From NCBI GenBank assembly GCA_030052355.1, contig JASIGS010000339.1:1-5303 (forward strand): a stretch of 5,303 nucleotides of DNA, written 5' to 3'. This document shows, in pieces, positions 1-5,028 of the stretch; position 1 is the stretch's first letter; every line of letters begins with the position of its first letter. The translations under genes and the position numbers were made by a program. The DNA comes from Streptosporangiaceae bacterium (GTDB lineage: Bacteria; Actinomycetota; Actinomycetes; Streptosporangiales; Streptosporangiaceae). Under the pieces are notes generated by a model. It was given only the letters and a program-made list of their open reading frames with translations. It had not been told where the DNA came from and made no database searches.

Positions 1-152
1 GCGACCTGTACTGGCAGACCTCCTGGCCCACGGATCACCGGACCTGGACCGCGCCGGACATCTACGCGCCGCCGACGTTCGAGGCCTACCGCCGCAATCA
101 GGACCCGGCGCTGGACGCGATCCTCGGCGTCAAAGAGCACGTACCCGGCTGA
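1..152 (+). CDS. C-terminal tail of an unrecognised protein (partial)
   Basis: The frame beginning at position 3 is open to a TGA at 150-152 and gives 49 residues, from [10 protein letters not shown] to KEHVPG. It has the GC-rich third positions of a real actinobacterial gene (codons such as GAC, CTG, TAC, CGC). The tail is rich in aromatic residues and proline at its start and ends in a helical-looking segment ([16 protein letters not shown]). The 5' end lies outside the window. I do not recognise the family, and the fragment has no diagnostic motif, so no function is offered. Its stop codon overlaps the ribosome binding site of the following acetyltransferase gene, with about 10 nt between the two coding regions. 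The pair is therefore probably co-transcribed and perhaps translationally coupled. Confidence refers to its being a coding tail, not to any function. Confidence 0.75.
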   Translation, partial: DLYWQTSWPTDHRTWTAPDIYAPPTFEAYRRNQDPALDAILGVKEHVPG

Positions 153-154
153 GG
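151..154 (+). promoter_or_regulatory. Ribosome binding site deciding the acetyltransferase start
   Basis: GAGG at 151-154 overlaps the TGA (150-152) of the upstream gene and lies 8 nt before the GTG at 163. The in-frame GTG at 154 would overlap this site and have no usable Shine-Dalgarno sequence of its own, so 163 is the better start. Confidence 0.55.
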
Positions 155-162
155 TGCGCGCT

Positions 163-945
163 GTGGACGTTCAGGCCGTACGCGCCGCATACGACGCCCA
201 GGTCAGGCGCGCGACCAGGACAACCGAACCGGGCGCGGTCGTCGAGGCCGACGAGGGTGTGCTGCGGTATGTCGCGCCCGACGCGCAGGCGTCGTGCATC
301 GTGTGGTCGCAGCTGACGGCGGAATCCGCCGATGCCGTCATCACCGCGCAGCGGGATCACGCCACAGCCACCGGCACGCCGCTCGAGTGGAAGTACTACG
401 ACTACGACCAGCCCGCCGACCTGCCGGCGCGACTTGTCGCCGCCGGTTTCGAGCCAGACGACGAGGAGCTGATGATGGCGGCGGAGACGGCCGCCGTGCA
501 GGCCGACGTCGTGCTGCCAGAAGGCGTCCGCCTGGTCGCGGTCAGCGACGTCGCCGGCGTCGAGGCGCTGATGAGCGTCCGGGACGCTGCGTTCGGCGCG
601 GGCTCGCCAGAGTTCCGGGACCGGATGCTGGCAGCGCTGGACACGCCCCAGCTGGTCCAGATGGTCGTCGCGTTCTCCGGCGCCGAGCCGGTGAGCGCGG
701 CCAGGATCGAGTTCGTCGAGGGGACGGAGTTCGCCGGGCTGTGGGGCGGCGGCACCGTTCCGGCCTGGCGCGGCCGGGGGATCTTCCGCGCACTTGTCGC
801 TTACCGCGCGGCCCTGGCCGCCGCGCGCGGCTACCGCTACCTGCAGGTCGACGCGCTGCCCACCAGCAGGCCGATCTTGCAGCGGCTCGGCTTCCAGCCG
901 GTGGCCACGACCACGCCGTACATGTGGACCCCCAAGCAACCTTGA
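163..945 (+). CDS. GNAT-family N-acetyltransferase
   Basis: This gene encodes 260 residues from GTG at 163; an alternative GTG at 154 would add three. The C-terminal third carries a recognisable GNAT fold. A GTVPAWRGRGIF segment (about residues 197-208) matches motif A, V-x-P-x-x-R-G-x-G, the loop that binds the acetyl-CoA pyrophosphate. It is followed by a helix, the strand YLQVDALP, and a motif-B-like ILQRLGFQPV near the end. The N-terminal half contains LPARLVAAGFEPDD, which resembles the xLGF element of a GNAT domain. This suggests a degenerate first GNAT half, as in tandem-GNAT proteins (inference). The enzyme would be cytoplasmic and move acetyl from acetyl-CoA to an amine; the substrate cannot be read from the sequence. 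It follows the unknown upstream gene closely, so the two may form an operon. The family assignment is firm, but a resistance, metabolic or protein-acetylation role is undetermined. Confidence 0.9.
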   Translation: MDVQAVRAAYDAQVRRATRTTEPGAVVEADEGVLRYVAPDAQASCIVWSQLTAESADAVITAQRDHATATGTPLEWKYYDYDQPADLPARLVAAGFEPDDEELMMAAETAAVQADVVLPEGVRLVAVSDVAGVEALMSVRDAAFGAGSPEFRDRMLAALDTPQLVQMVVAFSGAEPVSAARIEFVEGTEFAGLWGGGTVPAWRGRGIFRALVAYRAALAAARGYRYLQVDALPTSRPILQRLGFQPVATTTPYMWTPKQP

Positions 946-971
946 CAGGCCCGTCGGACGCCTCGCAGGAT
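942..971 (+). promoter_or_regulatory. Candidate promoter upstream of the esterase leader
   Basis: A consensus -35 hexamer TTGACA (942-947) overlaps the acetyltransferase stop codon. It is followed after 18 nt by CAGGAT (966-971), one mismatch from the actinobacterial -10 form TAGGAT. If used, transcription would start near 978 and give the esterase a leader of about 315 nt. The exact -35 match is uncommon in such GC-rich DNA, but TTGA falls in the preceding codon and stop and may be chance. Confidence 0.3.
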
Positions 972-1026
972 GAAGTCGCGGCAGATAGTTCTTTAGCCGC
1001 AATAAGAGTCGGACGATGAAGGCAGG

Positions 1027-1081
1027 GGTTCGATCACGCGGTTCCGGTCACACGGTTCCGATCGCGCGGCGCAGATCGCGC
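1027..1081 (+). repeat. Four degenerate 14-nt tandem repeats
   Basis: Head-to-tail units are GGTTCGATCACGC (1027-1039, one base short), GGTTCCGGTCACAC (1040-1053), GGTTCCGATCGCGC (1054-1067) and GGCGCAGATCGCGC (1068-1081). The consensus is about GGTTCCGATCRCGC. A period of 14 nt is not a whole number of helical turns. The array lies about 215 nt upstream of the esterase start and could be a run of protein-binding sites or simple slippage-derived DNA. The repeat pattern is directly visible; its function is unknown. Confidence 0.6.
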
Positions 1082-1205
1082 GATGTTCTTCACCCTGCAA
1101 GCTGGGGCGGCACGGTGGTATCGATGCTCAGCCACCACGTCTGCACGCGCTCCCATGAGGGACCGCTTATCGCCGCCTGACCCGCCTCCCTGCGGTTGCC
1201 GTGGT

Positions 1206-1225
1206 CCGCCCCGAGCCGAGGGCGG
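1206..1225 (+). other. Small inverted repeat in the esterase leader
   Basis: CCGCCC (1206-1211) and GGGCGG (1220-1225) form a 6-bp stem with an 8-nt loop about 70 nt before the esterase start. No T-tract follows, so it is not a typical intrinsic terminator. It could be a leader hairpin or chance in GC-rich DNA. Confidence 0.25.
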
Positions 1226-1284
1226 CTGGCAGCAGGAAAGTCACCGCCACGCTCCGAGGGCAGCGACGCGGCACGAACAGATCA

Positions 1285-1290
1285 GGGAGG
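1285..1290 (+). promoter_or_regulatory. Ribosome binding site of the esterase
   Basis: GGGAGG sits 4 nt before the ATG at 1295. The spacing is somewhat short, but this is the strongest Shine-Dalgarno match in the leader. It places the start at 1295 rather than at the upstream in-frame codon at 1196, which would put an unlikely 33-residue polar extension before the signal peptide. Confidence 0.65.
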
Positions 1291-1294
1291 ATCG

Positions 1295-3025
1295 ATGCGC
1301 AGCTTGACCATGTCGCTCGGCCGGATCTTCAGCACGTTCACCCAGGGAAGGAGGTCACTGTTCCGGACGCTGGTGTCCGTCGGCGCGGTGATCGCCGTTA
1401 CGGCCGGCCTGGCGGTCGCCTTAACCAACGTCGCCTCGGCGGCCAGCGCGCAGGCGCCAGCGGCCTGCTCGGCTGGCACGACCGTGAACACCAAGGACGG
1501 ACCGGTCTGCGGCGTCACGGCTAACGGGCAGACAAACTACCTCGACATCCCCTACGCGGCACCGCCCGTCGGGAACCTGCGCTGGGCACCACCGCAGCCG
1601 GCCCAACCGTGGACCACCACCTACCAGGCGACGGAGGAACCACCGGGCTGCCTCTCGCCGGGGGCGACCGCGGGATCCGTGGAGGCCGGCACGAGCGAGA
1701 ACTGCCTGTACCTGGAGGTCCAGGAACCGGCGAATGCCAGGCCAGGAGAGAACCTGCCGGTGATGTTCGAAGTCCACGGCGGCGGATTCCTCGGCGAGTA
1801 CCGGGACGACGACGGAACCAACTTGATCAAGGCCGGCCACGTCATCTACGTGTACGCCGAGTACCGGCTCGGGATCCTCGGCTTCCTTGCGGACTCGGCG
1901 CTCGGCGCGCACTCGGGTGACTATGGCCTGCAGGACCAGCAGGCCGCGCTGCGCTGGGTGAAGGACAACATCGCCGCTTTCGGTGGCAACCCGGGGAACG
2001 TGACGATCTTCGGCGAGTCCGCCGGCGGCGCGAGCGTTTGCGACCAGATAGCCTCGCCGACCGCTAAGGGCCTGTTCCAGCAAGGCATCAGCGTCAGCGG
2101 CTTCTACAACTTCGACGTCAACACGATCTGGTGGCCGGCGGACTGCAAGTCAAAGCTGCAGACCGAGGCGGAGGCCCAGCAGGAGGGCGCGGCGTTCGCG
2201 TCAAAGGTCGGCTGCGGGAACGTCACCAACGTCGCGGCCTGCCTGCGCTCGGTGCCGGCAGACACCCTGGTCGAGGACGGCGGCCAGTTTGAGAGCCCGT
2301 TCGCCGGCGGTGCGATCGGGCCGATCGTCAACGGCACGACGCTGCCCATGTCGCCGGGTGAGGCGTTCAAGACCGGGCACGTCAACAACGTCAAACTGAT
2401 GATCGGCGTTGGCAGAGACGAGTTCAACGGCGGGATCTACACCAATAGCCCGGGCCATACGGTCGTGGCGGACACCGCCGCCCAGTACCGGGAGCTGATA
2501 ACCCAGCAGTTCGGGCCGCTCGCGCCGACCGTGATGCGGCTCTACCCGCTGCGGGACTATCCGTCCCCGGCGCCGTTCATCGCCTATCGCACGGTCATGG
2601 CCGACGCGTTCAGCGTCTGCCCGGCGCTGCAGAGTGACGCCGAGGTGTCGAAGTACATCCCCGTGTACGCCTATGAGGACGACGACTCAGACTCCCCGCC
2701 GTCCCCGACGACGACGCCTGAGCCGCAACCGCTCGGGGCCTACCACAGCGCGATCAACCGGCTCGTCCACGACACACCGTCCTCGCTGGACTCCAACCAG
2801 GCCGCCCTGCAGAGCCAGGTGCTAGCCGAGTGGACCGGATTTGCCCGGACCGGCAATCCCAACGCGACCGGCACCCCGCCGTGGAGCCTGTACGCCAACG
2901 GCCACGAGGTGATGTCCCTGCAGCCGGGCGGTGACAGCACGCTGATCCCGGCCAGCACCATCATCCAGGAGCACAACTGCGGATTCTGGGACGCGGTGAA
3001 CCGGACGGCCGCGTTCGCGCCGTGA
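1295..3025 (+). CDS. Secreted type-B carboxylesterase
   Basis: This 576-residue protein belongs to the carboxylesterase type B / cholinesterase-like family of the alpha/beta-hydrolase fold and would hydrolyse carboxylic esters outside the cell. An N-terminal export signal has a basic region, a hydrophobic core (about 25-46) and AxA sites after A49 or A52. Twin arginines R19-R20 followed by S-L-F resemble a relaxed Tat motif, so Tat export is possible. Family landmarks appear in order: the FxGIPYA-like YLDIPYAAPPVGNLRW (82-97), ENCLYL (135-140), the oxyanion-hole HGGGF (161-165), the nucleophile GESAGG with Ser242, the acid Glu376 in GVGRDE, and His484 in GAYH. C119 and C137 match the conserved cholinesterase-type disulfide loop; the mature part has ten cysteines. 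An acidic, proline- and threonine-rich stretch (462-479) sits just before His484. Leu43 is encoded by TTA. The gene is followed by a strong hairpin. The family call is firm; the substrate is unknown. Confidence 0.95.
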   Translation: MRSLTMSLGRIFSTFTQGRRSLFRTLVSVGAVIAVTAGLAVALTNVASAASAQAPAACSAGTTVNTKDGPVCGVTANGQTNYLDIPYAAPPVGNLRWAPPQPAQPWTTTYQATEEPPGCLSPGATAGSVEAGTSENCLYLEVQEPANARPGENLPVMFEVHGGGFLGEYRDDDGTNLIKAGHVIYVYAEYRLGILGFLADSALGAHSGDYGLQDQQAALRWVKDNIAAFGGNPGNVTIFGESAGGASVCDQIASPTAKGLFQQGISVSGFYNFDVNTIWWPADCKSKLQTEAEAQQEGAAFASKVGCGNVTNVAACLRSVPADTLVEDGGQFESPFAGGAIGPIVNGTTLPMSPGEAFKTGHVNNVKLMIGVGRDEFNGGIYTNSPGHTVVADTAAQYRELITQQFGPLAPTVMRLYPLRDYPSPAPFIAYRTVMADAFSVCPALQSDAEVSKYIPVYAYEDDDSDSPPSPTTTPEPQPLGAYHSAINRLVHDTPSSLDSNQAALQSQVLAEWTGFARTGNPNATGTPPWSLYANGHEVMSLQPGGDSTLIPASTIIQEHNCGFWDAVNRTAAFAP

Positions 3026-3055
3026 GCCGCGTGCGCCGCGGTTGACCCGGCAGGT

Positions 3056-3084
3056 GGCCCGGGAGGCGCCACGCCTCCCGGGCC
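3056..3084. terminator. Strong hairpin terminator between convergent genes
   Basis: GGCCCGGGAGGCG (3056-3068) and its exact complement CGCCTCCCGGGCC (3072-3084) form a 13-bp perfect stem with a 3-nt loop. It lies 30 nt after the esterase stop and 40 nt past the deacetylase stop on the other strand. There is no T-tract on either side, which is common for actinobacterial terminators. It can serve both directions. A smaller 5-bp stem (3027-3031 with 3037-3041) precedes it. Confidence 0.8.
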
Positions 3085-3124
3085 CCGGCCTCCAGTTATC
3101 CGGGAGTCAGCCGGCTTCGCAGCT

Positions 3125-3874
3125 CTAGGCGGGCCGCGAGGCCGGCTCGGGCTCCTGGTAGGCGGGGATGCCGAGGAGTTCGTCTACCGTGACGAAGCGG
3201 TACCCGTCCGCAGCGAGCCGATCGACGACGATCTTCGCGGCCGCGACCGTGTTGCCGCGGTTGCCGGCGTGGCCGTCGTAGCCGTCGTGAAAGATGACGA
3301 TCCCGCCCGGCTTAGCCATCCTGAGCACGCTGCCTGCGATGGCCGGCGCTGCTGGCTGGAACACCTCGAGTGGGTGGCAGAACTGGCCGGAGACCGGCCG
3401 CAGCCCCTGGCGGATCAGGATTCCCGGCAGAGCGGGGAGCCGCATCAGCCACGGCGGCCGGTACAGGGCAGGGCGCACCCCGAGCGTGGCCAGCGCGGCC
3501 TGACCCTTCCGGACTTCTTCCGCCAGCGTCTTCGCGCCAAGGAAGTTGGTGAACTCGTGCGTGAAGCTGTGATTCCCGATCACGTGCCCGTCGGCGAGTA
3601 GCCGTTTCGTGACCTCCGGGTAGCGGAGCACGGCGCGGCCGACCTGGAAGAACGTGGCACGGACCTGACGCTCGGCGAGGAAGTCGGCCAGCTGCGAGGT
3701 GTAAGGCTCGTTCGGGCCGTCGTCGAACGTGAGGGCGATGACCCGGTCGTCGGCCGGCCCGCGGTAGGGGAAGGGGCAGATCGCCTGCGAGTACGGCGAT
3801 CCGCAGAACCACCATCCAGCCCCGACCGCGGCGGCACCGGTCGCGGGCCAGCGCAGCGCGCGGGTCACAGTCAC
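3125..3874 (-). CDS. NodB-type polysaccharide deacetylase
   Basis: This gene encodes 249 residues from a GTG at 3874-3872, which overlaps the stop of the upstream glycosyltransferase as GTGA. GGAGG lies 7 nt before it, whereas the next GTG, two codons later, is too far from that site. The protein is a carbohydrate esterase family 4 member, whose metal-dependent enzymes remove N- or O-acetyl groups from glycans. It shows TFDDGP (49-54, with D51 the presumed base and D52 a metal ligand), the metal-binding HSFTH (H102, H106), YRPPW (138-142) and the C-terminal IFHDG with H196. The usual motif 4, with an Asp-Trp after the catalytic loop, is not evident; the region reads SGQFCHPLEVF (162-172). A short hydrophobic segment (about 11-23) may be a weak signal or membrane anchor, so an extracytoplasmic location is likely but unproven. 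A proline- and glutamate-rich tail ends the protein. Coupling to the glycosyltransferase suggests a shared glycan substrate. Confidence 0.92.
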   Translation of the reverse strand: MTVTRALRWPATGAAAVGAGWWFCGSPYSQAICPFPYRGPADDRVIALTFDDGPNEPYTSQLADFLAERQVRATFFQVGRAVLRYPEVTKRLLADGHVIGNHSFTHEFTNFLGAKTLAEEVRKGQAALATLGVRPALYRPPWLMRLPALPGILIRQGLRPVSGQFCHPLEVFQPAAPAIAGSVLRMAKPGGIVIFHDGYDGHAGNRGNTVAAAKIVVDRLAADGYRFVTVDELLGIPAYQEPEPASRPA

Positions 3875-4758
3875 CAGGTCGCCTCCACAAGGCGCAACGC
3901 CATCTCGCCGAACAGCACGCAGAACGCCACCCCGAAGCCGACGCTCGCGACATCCCGCACCCTGCGCCGGACCCATCCGTGTCTCGCGGCCTTGGCGCGG
4001 AACGCCGGGGCCATTCCCACGACCCGGCGGCCGGCGATCCGGTTCACGGCGTAGCCGAGCACGTAATAGTACAGGCAGGTCACCACGATGTTGTAGGCCA
4101 GCCCGCGGTGCAAGCGCCGTGACGACGTGAACGTCGGGTTGCCGCGGAGGAACGCGACCGAGCCGCGGGTTCGCAGCCGCCGGAGCAGGTCGAGCTCGTC
4201 GCCGCCCTGTGTCGCCTCGGTGTTGTAGCCGGGCCACTCGCTCTTGCGGAACGCGAGGTTCGTGGCGGTGACATACAGGATCCGGCCGGTCAGCTGGGCG
4301 ACGAGGCTGACGACGCTGAACAGCACCGCGGTGTAGACGCGGCCCCACCACGGCGGGTCCACGAACCGGCACGGGCCGGCCACCGCGACCCGGCTGGGGT
4401 CATCGCGGAATGCCTTGTCAATGCGGGACAGCCAGTCGCTGCTGAATACGGTGTCGGCATCGGTGGAGACGACGATCTCGCCGCGAGCCGCCGTTGTGCC
4501 GCATTGCCTGGCCGGGCAGACGCCGGCGCTCGGCTCGCGCACCACGGTCACGCCGCGGGACCTGGCCACCTCGGCGGTGCCGTCGGTGCTGTTGTTATCG
4601 ACCACGATGATCTCGTAGGGATACTCGAAGTCCTGGGCCAGAAGTGAGTCAAGGCAGCTGCCGAGGAAGCCGGCCTCGTTGTAGGCAGGAATGACGACAC
4701 TGAAGCGCGTCTGGTGTCCGTCCCGCTGCGTCAGGCTTGCCTGCTCGCGCGTGGGCAC
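3871..4758 (-). CDS. Family-2 glycosyltransferase with C-terminal membrane segments
   Basis: This gene encodes 295 residues from a GTG at 4758, with AAGGAG 7 nt upstream. The N-terminal half is a GT-A fold. It shows FSVVIPAYNE (19-28), EIIVVDNNSTDGT (49-61, binding the nucleotide part of the donor), the metal-binding DxD as STDADT (98-103), and an acceptor-side GGDELDLLRRL (185-195) in place of the common ED motif. Hydrophobic stretches at about 141-163, 222-238 and 270-290 suggest membrane association with the catalytic domain in the cytoplasm. Family members use nucleotide-sugar donors to extend lipid-linked or polymeric glycans; donor and acceptor cannot be told here. It is shorter than processive synthases such as NodC or IcaA, so a single-transfer role is at least as likely. 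It overlaps the downstream deacetylase by 4 nt, which argues that the two act on one glycan in envelope or exopolysaccharide modification (inference). Confidence 0.92.
   Translation of the reverse strand: MPTREQASLTQRDGHQTRFSVVIPAYNEAGFLGSCLDSLLAQDFEYPYEIIVVDNNSTDGTAEVARSRGVTVVREPSAGVCPARQCGTTAARGEIVVSTDADTVFSSDWLSRIDKAFRDDPSRVAVAGPCRFVDPPWWGRVYTAVLFSVVSLVAQLTGRILYVTATNLAFRKSEWPGYNTEATQGGDELDLLRRLRTRGSVAFLRGNPTFTSSRRLHRGLAYNIVVTCLYYYVLGYAVNRIAGRRVVGMAPAFRAKAARHGWVRRRVRDVASVGFGVAFCVLFGEMALRLVEATW
3882..3886 (-). promoter_or_regulatory. Ribosome binding site of the deacetylase, inside the glycosyltransferase gene
   Basis: On the reverse strand GGAGG (3886 to 3882) lies within the last codons of the glycosyltransferase, 7 nt before the GTG at 3874. 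It fixes the deacetylase start and supports translational coupling through the GTGA overlap at 3871-3874. Confidence 0.75.
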
Positions 4759-4765
4759 GCGGGGA

Positions 4766-4771
4766 CTCCTT
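4766..4771 (-). promoter_or_regulatory. Ribosome binding site of the glycosyltransferase
   Basis: AAGGAG on the reverse strand (4771 to 4766) is 7 nt before the GTG at 4758. It supports that start, which precedes the first conserved strand (FSVVIPAYNE) by 18 residues. Confidence 0.7.
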
Positions 4772-4830
4772 CCCGGATGGGGCCCGCGGGGGTGCGAACA
4801 TCCCCTGGAGCTTCGATCGTGACGGGCAAG

Positions 4831-4859
4831 CCTATAGTGAATGAATCAGTACAGTTCTT
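4831..4859 (-). promoter_or_regulatory. Candidate promoter of the glycosyltransferase-deacetylase operon
   Basis: Reading the reverse strand, TATAGG (4836 to 4831) is preceded after 17 nt by AAGAAC (4859 to 4854). The -10 is near consensus. The -35 is poor for a housekeeping sigma factor, but its GAAC recalls the GGAAC of ECF-type promoters. It lies in the AT-rich island and would give a leader of about 65 nt. This is inferred from pattern only. Confidence 0.3.
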
Positions 4860-4886
4860 GATATTTCCTTAACTTGGGGCGAATTT
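4858..4886 (+). promoter_or_regulatory. Weak forward promoter candidate in the divergent region
   Basis: TTGATA (4858-4863) is followed after 17 nt by GAATTT (4881-4886). This could drive the dehydrogenase gene with a leader of about 135 nt. The -10 match is poor, and a closer leaderless-type promoter exists at 5017-5022. The two may be alternatives. Confidence 0.2.
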
Positions 4887-4964
4887 AAGTGCTCGTGGTC
4901 GGCGCGTTAGGCCCACGGTCCCGCAGCCCGGCCATCAGGGCGATCGGGGAGCGCACCCACGCGA

Positions 4965-4977
4965 CCCTGGACCAGGG
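4965..4977. repeat. 13-bp palindrome in the dehydrogenase upstream region
   Basis: CCCTGGACCAGGG is a perfect 6-bp inverted repeat around a central A, 51 nt before the dehydrogenase GTG. A related CCTGGTCCGG follows at 5020-5029, at the start codon itself. The position suits an operator, but no regulator is known. Confidence 0.35.
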
Positions 4978-4992
4978 CACGCCGGGTCCGGG

Positions 4993-5022
4993 TTCGCCCC
5001 GACCTCGGGGCACCCGTAACCT
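4993..5022 (+). promoter_or_regulatory. Candidate leaderless promoter of the dehydrogenase gene
   Basis: TAACCT (5017-5022) fits the TANNNT -10 form and ends 6 nt before the GTG at 5029, so transcription would begin at or next to the start codon. A TTCGCC (4993-4998) sits 18 nt upstream as a weak -35. No Shine-Dalgarno sequence precedes the GTG, as expected for a leaderless mRNA, a common class in actinobacteria. Confidence 0.45.
4996..5011. repeat. Inverted repeat just upstream of the presumed -10
   Basis: GCCCCG (4996-5001) and CGGGGC (5006-5011) form a 6-bp inverted repeat with a 4-nt centre, ending 5 bp before the TAACCT -10 candidate. A protein bound here would block RNA polymerase. Short GC palindromes are also frequent by chance in such DNA. 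Confidence 0.3.
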
Positions 5023-5028
5023 GGTCCG

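Larger units (their letters stand above)
946..1294 (+). other. Noncoding region between acetyltransferase and esterase
   Basis: This stretch of about 350 nt has no convincing gene. Open frames through it lack both a ribosome binding site and recognisable protein sequence. It contains a promoter candidate overlapping its left edge, a short less GC-rich patch at about 984-1006, four degenerate 14-nt repeats (1027-1081), a small hairpin (1206-1225) and the esterase ribosome binding site at its right end. The octamer GTCGGACG occurs twice (953-960 and 1008-1015). I see no strong terminator for the acetyltransferase, so read-through into the esterase is possible. Confidence 0.6.

Noticed and set aside
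130..1002. Long reverse-strand open frame opposite the acetyltransferase
   Set aside because: It is antisense to a gene with clear GNAT motifs. Its arginine- and glycine-rich sequence is typical of shadow frames in high-GC DNA.
953..1015. Octamer GTCGGACG repeated twice as possible attachment or insertion-site duplication
   Set aside because: Eight bases at this composition recur easily by chance, and nothing resembling a mobile element lies between the copies.
1196..1294. Longer N-terminal extension of the esterase from the upstream start at 1196
   Set aside because: The added 33 residues are polar, have no ribosome binding site and would bury the signal peptide. GGGAGG directly precedes the ATG at 1295.
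1083..1307. Possible small gene in the esterase leader
   Set aside because: It has no ribosome binding site, a composition rich in Arg, Pro and Cys, and overlaps the esterase start. It is better explained as noncoding.
1421..2083. Reverse-strand open frame of 220 codons opposite the esterase
   Set aside because: It has no family motif and no ribosome binding site, and it overlaps the oxyanion-hole and nucleophile coding region of the esterase.
3875..4372. Extension of the deacetylase frame upstream to 4372
   Set aside because: This part lies within the well-supported glycosyltransferase gene in another frame, reads as arginine- and proline-rich low-information protein, and the GTG at 3874 has a good ribosome binding site.
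4868..4889. CTTAA/TTAAG inverted repeat with a 12-nt centre in the AT-rich island
   Set aside because: The arms are only 5 bp and do not extend into further matches, so it is too weak to call an operator.
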